Assembly: GCA_023448955.1 (NCBI GenBank)
Contig: JAEXJU010000284.1
Location: 1 to 5,316 of the forward strand
Direction of reading: 5' to 3'
Length of the DNA: 5,316 nt
Source: Bacteroidota bacterium
GTDB lineage: Bacteria; Bacteroidota; Bacteroidia; Flavobacteriales; Weeksellaceae
Shown here: positions 1-5,316 of the stretch, piece after piece
Numbering within the stretch: the stretch's first letter is position 1
Layout of the letters: every line of letters begins with the position of its first letter
The notes under the pieces: generated by a model
Told to the model about the DNA's origin: nothing
What the model saw: only the letters and a program-made list of their open reading frames with translations
The model's database searches: none
Program-made: the position numbers and the translations under genes

Positions 1-1
1 A

Positions 2-346
2 CAGGAACTTGTGGGACATTACAGCATTGAGGGAAGCAACCAGGACGAGAATGGCTCTGCTTATTACGGCGTTCTGAGTCTGAGCCTGGATGACAACCAA
101 CGGATAGTGGCACAATGGACCATTGGTGACCAGACCCAAAATGGTACTGGTTTTTTTAAAGATGCTCTCCTGGTTATTAACTTCCGGTATGAGGATGATG
201 AAGGCAAAGTTTATAAAGGCGTTGCCGTTTACCGTTGTCTTAATGCCAATACATTAGACGGTTTCTGGTCCGAGAAGCACGGTAACCCACTTTACCTCGG
301 CAGCGAATATGGTGTACGCATCCAGCCGGCGGAGTTTCTGAATTGA
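2..346 (+). CDS. Unrecognised beta-rich protein, C-terminal part (5' end outside window)
   Basis: This reading frame is open from the first full codon at position 2 and ends at the TGA at 344-346, giving 114 visible residues. A GTG at position 11 could serve as a start, but the frame continues upstream of it and the window begins only 10 bases before, so I treat the gene as 5'-truncated by the window edge. I do not recognise the family. The sequence has an alternating, beta-strand-like pattern rich in Gly, Tyr and Trp: GHYSIEGSN near residues 5-13, YYGVLSLSL, a central QWTIGDQTQNGTGFF, then VYKGVAVYRC and DGFWSEKHGNPLYLGSEYG towards the end. This suggests a small beta-barrel or repeated beta-hairpin domain, but that is inference. 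No membrane segment is visible. GC is about 48-50% in two hand-counted 60-base lines, well above the restriction genes to the right, and it converges on them. It is probably host backbone or a different cargo gene, with no evident link to restriction. Confidence 0.6.
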   Translation, partial: QELVGHYSIEGSNQDENGSAYYGVLSLSLDDNQRIVAQWTIGDQTQNGTGFFKDALLVINFRYEDDEGKVYKGVAVYRCLNANTLDGFWSEKHGNPLYLGSEYGVRIQPAEFLN

Positions 347-455
347 TTGCCCTAGCTAAAGGGAAATTTTGTTTGTCTTAACCATAGAAGGAACCAAAAT
401 TTTACTGATAATTACAGTGTTTGTCTATCAGATAAGGTTCGAATATCAAATATTA
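347..455. other. Convergent intergenic region with weak inverted repeats
   Basis: This 109-base gap lies between the stop of the plus-strand gene and the stop of mcrC. It holds two imperfect candidates for a two-way terminator: AAATTTTG at 364-371 with its complement CAAAATTT at 395-402 (23-base loop), and CTGATA at 405-410 with TATCAG at 426-431 (15-base loop). Neither has a GC-rich stem, and only the first is followed by a short T run. Transcription from both sides should end here, but I cannot name a convincing intrinsic terminator. No tRNA or ORF is seen. The step in base composition occurs in this gap. Confidence 0.35.
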
Positions 456-1712
456 CTATAGTGTTATTTCAGATAGTGAAATTTGGGATAATATTGTTTC
501 GCCCAGCTTTTCACAGAGTTTGTTTTCCTCATTAAAAATCGAAATTCTGCCGAGTGCACATTGATGGCGATGGTATTCTTCTCCGTCAATTATACTTTCA
601 AAGTTTTTGAAGATTCCCAGATCACTGTTATTGGATGGGTATAACAGAAGCGATTTTGTGGTTTTCCAATAGTCGTTGTACACGTACATCTGGCGAAGGT
701 CATGTGTGGATGGCTGGGACTGGTCTATGTTTTTCCACTTGGTATCGATGACCAAAACGACCTCGTTATTTTTCTTCAATATAATATCAGGACGGATTGT
801 AATGCCGTTCCAAAAGGGTTTAGAATTCTGACCATAAACTTCCATATCCAGATTCTGACAAGTTTGTTTTAACCGAATCAAAACATATTCTTCCCACAGA
901 CTATTCATATCAAAAAGCAAAGCGAGCATCTGCTCCGAACCACTCGAAATGTTGGGTGCATAATTCAGAATAATCAACCGGGCAATGGATAAAGCCGTTT
1001 CGTAAGGTGCAGTCTTTCGAGATTTTGGAACTTTTGAAAATGTATTTTCGCTGGCTTTAATAGCTTTTACTTCCGGAAAGTCCAATTGTACTGTTTTGCA
1101 TTGACTGTACAGATAAGTTCCTTTTGAAAGATGTGCAATGATATCCAAAGCCTGAGCTAAAATCTGGTGAATGAGATGGTCTCTGTCATAGACCTGATGC
1201 GTGGTGTAAAAACGTTCTTTATGAACCAGATTTTTATTAATATGACCTGCAAATTCCAGTTTTCCCTTCAACGCCTTTACATTTCCGGTTTCTTTATAAT
1301 ACTGTTTGATCAGTCCCTGATGAATGAGCAATTGCACCTCATTCAGAAACCACTCAAAGTAAATATCCAAAAGGTGGATGGATTGTCTTGAAACATTGGC
1401 CTGACCGACCTGCTGGATTTTGAGTTTTTTGGTGACACGCAGCATTTCAATTAAAACCTTTTGCCATTTGGTTTTGTTTTTTTCCGGTTCGTAACGGTCA
1501 ATCTTTGGCAGAATCTCAATGGTCAAACCATCGACCTGGATAACTCCAACGAATTGCCTGAACACTACTCCATTATGTTTCAGATCAAAATATTGATAAT
1601 TGTGCAGGGCATTGAGCTTGGATAGCGCTACAAAATGGCGATTGTCAAACCCGCTTTCACCAATCGGTAAAAAGCTATGTTCAAAAACCTGAAAGGTATC
1701 TTTCCTTAACAT
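456..1712 (-). CDS. mcrC: McrC family nuclease subunit of McrBC restriction system
   Basis: This 418-residue protein is the endonuclease partner of McrB. In the known system McrC joins an McrB GTPase ring, stimulates GTP hydrolysis and cuts DNA after translocation between modified sites. The N-terminal part has the family hallmark VGVIQVDGLTIEILPK at residues 55-70. The C-terminal half holds a PD-(D/E)xK nuclease core: WEEY at 273-276, then RPD with P308-D309, and IDTKWK with D323 and K325, so the catalytic D...DxK set is intact. At 418 residues it is longer than E. coli McrC (about 350). The ATG at 1710-1712 follows the stop of the upstream ORF by one base (TAAGATG), which implies tight translational coupling in one operon. 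No Shine-Dalgarno sequence is apparent, as is usual in Bacteroidota. The stop is TAG at 456-458. Nothing suggests decay of this gene, although its partner McrB is interrupted. Confidence 0.93.
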   Translation of the reverse strand: MLRKDTFQVFEHSFLPIGESGFDNRHFVALSKLNALHNYQYFDLKHNGVVFRQFVGVIQVDGLTIEILPKIDRYEPEKNKTKWQKVLIEMLRVTKKLKIQQVGQANVSRQSIHLLDIYFEWFLNEVQLLIHQGLIKQYYKETGNVKALKGKLEFAGHINKNLVHKERFYTTHQVYDRDHLIHQILAQALDIIAHLSKGTYLYSQCKTVQLDFPEVKAIKASENTFSKVPKSRKTAPYETALSIARLIILNYAPNISSGSEQMLALLFDMNSLWEEYVLIRLKQTCQNLDMEVYGQNSKPFWNGITIRPDIILKKNNEVVLVIDTKWKNIDQSQPSTHDLRQMYVYNDYWKTTKSLLLYPSNNSDLGIFKNFESIIDGEEYHRHQCALGRISIFNEENKLCEKLGETILSQISLSEITL

Positions 1713-1713
1713 C

Positions 1714-2040
1714 TTAACCCAATAACGATTCTATTGCAGCATTAAAATTAATGTCTTCAAAGGGAATCAGTTCATAAGATTTTGCGATATCAAGTTCGTT
1801 TCTCGTCTCAAAATCTGCGAATACACTCTGCTGACTGGCTTTGGAAATTTCTTTTTCCCTCACAAAACCTTTTCCTAAAATCAAACCTATTTTGCCGCAA
1901 TCGTTGTAGAAATATTCCTGTAGTAAAGGAATGATCTCATTTTTGAAGGATGACCTTAAATTATCTTTCAGAAAGTAAGAATGCCCTAAGTTATAATTCT
2001 TATCTAATAGCAGTTCTATTCTCTCATTGATCTTCTGCAT
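1714..2040 (-). CDS. mcrB: McrB C-terminal lid fragment (separate ORF after frameshift)
   Basis: These 108 residues match the C-terminal end of McrB-family AAA+ GTPases rather than an independent gene. They begin with INERIELLLDKNYNLGHSYF (residues 4-23; LGHSYF at 18-23) and continue with FKNEIIPLLQEYFYND (32-47) and IGLILGKGF, the order seen at the end of intact McrB proteins. The segment would form the helical lid and tail that complete the nucleotide-binding ring. The ATG at 2038-2040 shares its A with the TAA of the upstream McrB ORF (TAATG). Read upstream of that ATG, the same frame stays open back to a TGA at 2077-2079 and gives PRVQIM, which resembles the normal lead-in to INERI in this family. 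I infer it was once, or still is, part of one 833-residue McrB. It could be made separately by coupled reinitiation, or be the remains of a broken gene. Confidence 0.85.
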   Translation of the reverse strand: MQKINERIELLLDKNYNLGHSYFLKDNLRSSFKNEIIPLLQEYFYNDCGKIGLILGKGFVREKEISKASQQSVFADFETRNELDIAKSYELIPFEDINFNAAIESLLG

Positions 2041-4214
2041 TATTTGAACTCTTGGAAAATCTGAAAACTGTTTTCTTCAACCACCTTAGAATCAGGCATC
2101 ATCTCCACAAAACTGAAACGTCTTCTTAAGGCAGTATCCAGGGCTTCTACGCTCCGGTCTGCGGTATTCATTGTGCCAACTATATAGAGATTGGATGGCA
2201 CTCCGAATTTGGTTTTGCTATAAGGCAAAGTTACCTGTAATTCTTCTTCATTTCCTAAACGTTTGCTTTCTTCAATTAATGTAATGAGTTCGCCGAATAT
2301 TTGTGAAACATTGCCTCTATTAATTTCATCAATTATAAGAATAAAAGGTTCAACCGCTTTATTTTTAATAGTTTCTCCATCTAACAAATCAAATTGCTCC
2401 TTAACATCCTTATAATTTTGATCTTTATAGCTGAAGTGTACAGCCTCCAACTCTCCTTTGTTAGCTATTACAAAATCGTAAAAAGATTTATAGACAGCAA
2501 AAAGTTCGCAATGGATGTGACCAACAATTGGGTGTAATTCTGTTTTGAGATTTTTAACCTTGGCAGGATCTACTCCTTCTTGTAACACCAATTTCAGTTT
2601 TTCTTTTGTAACACTAAAGGTGTGTTGTCCTTCGGAATCTTTTTTCTTATTACTCCAAAGATATTTTATCAAGAGTGAGTTTTCATTAACATCAACAAGC
2701 ATCATCTCCACACCTGTTTTAGTTGTAAAAATTCCTTCTCTCTTTCCACTAAAAGATTTTATAGAATCAATATAATTTTTAAAAATTGTATCAAATGATT
2801 CATCACTACTTGATACTTCAGGAGCTTCCAGATATTCCGACAATGCAGATTTCACAATCTGTTTAAATAAACCATCCTCAACCAAATACGTTACTTTTTC
2901 ATTTTTTGTATGAGGTTTTATTCCTTCAATAAAATCCTCATAGCTCATACTTTGATGAAATGTAGTAAACACTATTCTACCATTTTTTACATAATTATCA
3001 AATCTTGATTTTAGAACATCTCTGCTTTCTTTATTAATTTCATCTTCCGATTTATCTTCTATAATTGATAAACTTTTATTAATGGTATTGTATGTTTTCC
3101 CGGTTCCCGGAGGGCCGTAGAGGATGTGGTTGAGTGGATATTTCATTTTTTTTAGCATTAGTTTTTCATCTATAAATTCTTCGAGATATCTTAATTCTTG
3201 AAATTCAGAATTTGGAATTTCATTTTTCAATATTTGTAAAGTTTCTGGAGTATAATTTTGATAACCATCTTCACTTAAAAGATTAAGATGTTTTGGACTT
3301 GCAACCAAAAACAGAAATCCAAAAACTTGAGAATGTACCGTAGTTTCCAAATTTCTTCTATACTTGTTAATATACCAATTTTCAAAATCATCAAATAATT
3401 GATATCCTTCAAAGTTGTCGTCCGAAAAATTATTTTCTGAATCCAAAAATTTTTCAACATTTACATTTTCAAAAATCAGATATTTCAGAACACTGTTGGT
3501 AGTAGTTGCTGCTTGATTCCATTGGGAAATTTTCTTATTTTTAATCTGATTGTACTGTAAAAGTGCTTCTTTCTTATTATGTTCCAATAAATCTTTCGGA
3601 ATATCTTCCCAATCTTCAATATGTATTTCTACTAAGTGTTTGTTATCCGTTTTTTGAAATTCATATATTATTTTGTGCGGAATATTTGATAAGTTAAAAG
3701 ATTTGTCAACCAATAATATTATGTAATTAAGACCTTTTCTAGAAAAAGTAACGATAGGTCGTTGACCCATCAAAACCATGGCGTCTCTGTCTGATGAAGA
3801 TATTGCAGTTCGAATATTATAGGCTTCGGCATTGCAATTATGCAACATTTCTGAACAGTAACTTACATAATTTTGAAATAGAGAATTATTATAGATTTCT
3901 TTATTATAGAATTTCTTAAATGCTTCTAATTCTTTTCTGTCGTAAACCAAATCTTCGTGAATTTGGAAACCAAATTTTTCACAAAAACGAAAACGACTAT
4001 CATAGTTGGATTGGAAATCAGTTAATTGCCCAAGATTATTATCTTTCAAATATGTTTTGAGAGCAACTTTGAAAGGAAAAATTTTATTTTCCTTTTTGAT
4101 ATTATATTTCCAAACTTCTGATTTCCCAAAGATTAAATCTTTATCTTTTTTAGTGTCAAACCATTTATTAAAATCATTGACATCTACTGTATTTATAAAT
4201 TCTGAAAATTTCAT
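2040..4214 (-). CDS. mcrB: McrB family AAA+ GTPase, N-terminal and core part (lacks lid)
   Basis: This 724-residue ORF is the DNA-recognition and GTPase motor subunit of McrBC. Residues about 10-85 resemble the ScoMcrA-type N-terminal head domain (FG..S..Y......FPFKVAL, ending in a GF.I motif near 81-84). Residues about 90-350 are a region I do not recognise, probably involved in target recognition. The AAA+ core has Walker A GPPGTGKT at 367-374, the family motif TTFHQSMSYEDFIEGIKP at 417-434, Walker B with D629-E630 in IIDEINRGN, the GTP-linked NTAD motif at 683-686, and arginine-finger LRRRF at 696-700. About 190 residues separate the HQS motif from Walker B, which implies an insertion in the core. 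The ORF ends at K724, directly before the lid, which is supplied by the overlapping downstream ORF. The ATG at 4212-4214 has no Shine-Dalgarno sequence but fits the AT-rich start context of this phylum. The N-terminal half is far more AT-rich than the core, suggesting modular exchange. Confidence 0.9.
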   Translation of the reverse strand: MKFSEFINTVDVNDFNKWFDTKKDKDLIFGKSEVWKYNIKKENKIFPFKVALKTYLKDNNLGQLTDFQSNYDSRFRFCEKFGFQIHEDLVYDRKELEAFKKFYNKEIYNNSLFQNYVSYCSEMLHNCNAEAYNIRTAISSSDRDAMVLMGQRPIVTFSRKGLNYIILLVDKSFNLSNIPHKIIYEFQKTDNKHLVEIHIEDWEDIPKDLLEHNKKEALLQYNQIKNKKISQWNQAATTTNSVLKYLIFENVNVEKFLDSENNFSDDNFEGYQLFDDFENWYINKYRRNLETTVHSQVFGFLFLVASPKHLNLLSEDGYQNYTPETLQILKNEIPNSEFQELRYLEEFIDEKLMLKKMKYPLNHILYGPPGTGKTYNTINKSLSIIEDKSEDEINKESRDVLKSRFDNYVKNGRIVFTTFHQSMSYEDFIEGIKPHTKNEKVTYLVEDGLFKQIVKSALSEYLEAPEVSSSDESFDTIFKNYIDSIKSFSGKREGIFTTKTGVEMMLVDVNENSLLIKYLWSNKKKDSEGQHTFSVTKEKLKLVLQEGVDPAKVKNLKTELHPIVGHIHCELFAVYKSFYDFVIANKGELEAVHFSYKDQNYKDVKEQFDLLDGETIKNKAVEPFILIIDEINRGNVSQIFGELITLIEESKRLGNEEELQVTLPYSKTKFGVPSNLYIVGTMNTADRSVEALDTALRRRFSFVEMMPDSKVVEENSFQIFQEFK
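2043..2076 (-). other. Interval that must contain the mcrB frameshift
   Basis: The upstream frame ends at TAA 2040-2042, and the downstream frame is closed above the TGA at 2077-2079, so any switch between them must occur here. The interval has three 4-base homopolymers on the coding strand: AAAA (2071-2074), TTTT (2064-2067) and TTTT (2056-2059). Adding one base to any of them, or a -1 ribosomal shift, joins the frames. For the last run the junction reads ENSFQIFPRVQIMQKINERI. There is no canonical X XXY YYZ slippery heptamer in frame, although a single tRNA-Phe slip on T-TTT at 2064-2067 is conceivable. Confidence 0.75.
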
Positions 4215-4323
4215 TAATATTCAATCATTTGCTTTAGTGTTTAAACTTGTTAAGATTTAAACTTAGAGATTTGGAATTAGTTAAATCTTTAAATAGTTCT
4301 AAGCGATAATAGCTTATTTTATT
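4215..4323 (-). promoter_or_regulatory. hsdR-mcrB intergenic region with short repeats
   Basis: This 109-base, very AT-rich gap separates the end of hsdR from mcrB, so it is the most likely place for a separate mcrB promoter or an hsdR terminator. On the plus strand it holds a 9-base direct repeat TTTAAACTT at 4240-4248 and 4256-4264 (16-base period; the first copy overlaps the palindrome GTTTAAAC at 4239-4246). It also holds a 9-base inverted repeat AAGATTTAA 4252-4260 / TTAAATCTT 4281-4289, and an overlapping hairpin AGATTT 4267-4272 / AAATCT 4283-4288 flanked by CTTAG 4262-4266 / CTAAG 4299-4303. The pairings compete with one another. I find no good match to the Bacteroidota TTTG / TAnnTTTG promoter; TAAGTTTA on the minus strand is only a partial match to the -7 box. 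The function is inferred from position. Confidence 0.35.
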
Positions 4324-5316
4324 TTAACTCGCCACCCCATCAATAAACACCTCCACAAAATCCTGCACTTTCCGAATAATTCTTCTACCGATATTATTGC
4401 GTTCAGTAAGCTTTGGTTTTATCTCAAGCAGCTTTAGAGTGTCACTTATTTTAGGAGTTTTGGAAGTAAAAAGAAAATCATCAATAGCATCTCTGAAACG
4501 GTCTTTGTTTAAAGATTCTTCGATTGCTATTTTTTCGAAAGCCGAGTTTTTTTCTTTATTCCAGTACTTTTCAAATTCTTCGTTCACATTGTCTCCGTCT
4601 GAAATATGAGGAAGGTTTTCTTCGATGAACTTTTCGATCAGTTCTTTTTTACTTCGGAGTTTTGCATCACCGGAAAGGATATCCCGGATTTCTTTTTTCT
4701 TTTTTTCTAACGTATCACCTTTTAGATTTGAATCGGTAAGATTGGCTAAAAGTGAGAGAATATAACTTACATTAATTTCATCACGATGAATCAGCTCAAG
4801 TTCAAAATCAACATCATCAAGAATGCTCTCCTTCCCTTTTTCAGGTGACTTATCTCTTTCAATCCACAAATCAAGATATTTACTTTTATATCCTTCAAAC
4901 TCATATTCAGTTATTTCCAGCTTATTGAAATCAAAATCTGCAAATGATTTCAATACATTCAAAACGCGCATTACTTCACGGAAAGCGGTGATGAATTCAA
5001 ACTTTTCCTGTTCGGTTTGATAACTGTTGACACTGTCTATTTCAGGAGCAACCATCTTTAAACTGTCCAAAGCAGAATTGAAAAGCTCAATATAATCTTC
5101 AATCGGCAAAATGATAATTTCCTGAATCGCTTCTTTATTGGAAAACAAAGTCACCGCTTCATCGGTTGCAGACTTCAGATTACGGAAACAAACAATGTTT
5201 CCTTGTGATTTCTTTTCGCCCAATAATCTGTTGGTACGTGAAAATGCCTGAATCAATCCGTGATATTTCAAGTTTTTATCGACAAATAAAGTGTTAAGTT
5301 GCGGGCTGTCAAATCC
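4324..5316 (-). CDS. hsdR: Type I restriction enzyme HsdR, C-terminal part (5' end outside window)
   Basis: The frame is open to the right edge and gives 330 residues of the motor-endonuclease subunit of a type I restriction-modification enzyme. The first visible residues, GFDSPQLNTLFVDKNL (1-16), are SF2 helicase motif V and the strand after it. QAFSRTNR (23-30) is motif VI, followed by GNIVCFRNL and a DEAVTLF segment typical of the EcoR124I (type IC) family. The rest, from about residue 75, is the helical, lysine- and glutamate-rich EcoR124_C-type domain, which in this family contacts the methyltransferase core. It ends with NIGRRIIRKVQDFVEVFIDGVAS. A TTG at 5269-5271 is not the start, because conserved motif V lies upstream of it in the same frame. 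The nuclease and first RecA-like domain, and any hsdM and hsdS, would lie to the right. The visible part has no stop codons or frameshift and looks intact. The stop is TAA at 4324-4326. Confidence 0.93.
   Translation of the reverse strand, partial: GFDSPQLNTLFVDKNLKYHGLIQAFSRTNRLLGEKKSQGNIVCFRNLKSATDEAVTLFSNKEAIQEIIILPIEDYIELFNSALDSLKMVAPEIDSVNSYQTEQEKFEFITAFREVMRVLNVLKSFADFDFNKLEITEYEFEGYKSKYLDLWIERDKSPEKGKESILDDVDFELELIHRDEINVSYILSLLANLTDSNLKGDTLEKKKKEIRDILSGDAKLRSKKELIEKFIEENLPHISDGDNVNEEFEKYWNKEKNSAFEKIAIEESLNKDRFRDAIDDFLFTSKTPKISDTLKLLEIKPKLTERNNIGRRIIRKVQDFVEVFIDGVAS

Noticed and set aside
11..13. GTG as the true start of the left-hand gene, with AGGAA just upstream
   Set aside because: The frame is open upstream to the window edge, and Shine-Dalgarno starts are uncommon in this phylum. 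It cannot be excluded without more sequence.
352..366. Short hairpin CCCT...AGGG after the left gene as an intrinsic terminator
   Set aside because: The stem is only 4 base pairs and is not followed by a proper T run.
2043..2076. Programmed -1 frameshifting at a classic slippery heptamer
   Set aside because: No in-frame X XXY YYZ heptamer is present and I see no strong downstream hairpin. Simple homopolymer loss or reinitiation at TAATG explains the layout better.
2545..2775. Plus-strand open frame opposite mcrB; likewise 1167-1391, 4006-4260, 4397-4609 and 4823-5020
   Set aside because: All lie antisense within or mostly within strongly supported minus-strand genes, show biased low-complexity Ser/Phe/Leu composition typical of antisense reading, and have no recognisable domain.
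3275..3460. Alternate minus-strand frame of 61 codons inside mcrB
   Set aside because: It lies wholly inside the McrB reading frame, and its Trp/Ile/Phe-rich translation looks like an out-of-frame shadow in AT-rich DNA.
4214..4228. Four-codon mini-ORF (MIEY) whose stop overlaps the mcrB ATG as TAATG
   Set aside because: It mirrors the TAATG junction at 2040, but such a short frame is expected by chance in this AT-rich leader and there is no independent sign of translation.
5269..5271. TTG as the start codon of a 315-residue gene
   Set aside because: The same frame continues to the window edge and encodes the conserved HsdR helicase motif V just upstream, so this is an internal leucine codon.
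1..5316. CRISPR array, tRNA, insertion sequence or attachment site
   Set aside because: No regularly spaced repeats, tRNA-like cloverleaf, transposase coding or terminal repeat pair was seen on either strand.

Overview
The window comes from a member of the Bacteroidota, probably of the Flavobacteriia or Sphingobacteriia type. The evidence is AT-rich, ATG-led genes without Shine-Dalgarno sequences and the style of the encoded proteins. Genus cannot be told from the sequence. Most of the window is a minus-strand restriction locus, read from right to left: the 3' part of a type I restriction gene (hsdR) entering from the right edge, a 109-bp AT-rich gap, then a modification-dependent McrBC system (mcrB, then mcrC).

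Layout by region: 1-346 is the 3' end of an unrecognised plus-strand gene with clearly higher GC (about 48-50% in sampled lines). 347-455 is a convergent intergenic region with weak inverted repeats. 456-1712 (-) is McrC, the PD-(D/E)xK nuclease subunit. 1714-2040 (-) is the C-terminal lid part of McrB. 2040-4214 (-) is the N-terminal and AAA+ core part of McrB. 4215-4323 is an intergenic region with short direct and inverted repeats. 4324-5316 (-) is the C-terminal 330 residues of an EcoR124I-like (type IC family) HsdR.

The most notable point is that mcrB is split. The 724-residue upstream part keeps Walker A, Walker B, the NTAD motif and the arginine-finger LRRRF. It stops just before the helical lid, which is encoded as a separate 108-residue ORF whose ATG overlaps the stop codon (TAATG). 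Adding one base in any of three 4-base homopolymers between 2056 and 2074 rejoins the two into one 833-residue McrB with a family-like junction. The split is therefore a real frameshift mutation, a sequencing error, or a split protein or recoding event. The N-terminus of McrB also carries what looks like the small head domain known from ScoMcrA-type modification-dependent restriction proteins, and this half is the most AT-rich part of the window (22-28% GC in sampled lines).

Functionally, HsdR (with HsdM and HsdS presumably beyond the right edge) would cut unmodified foreign DNA, while McrBC would cut DNA carrying modified bases. Together they would form an immigration-control style defence pair. 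I see no wholly new system; the split McrB and its N-terminal recognition region are the parts most worth following up.
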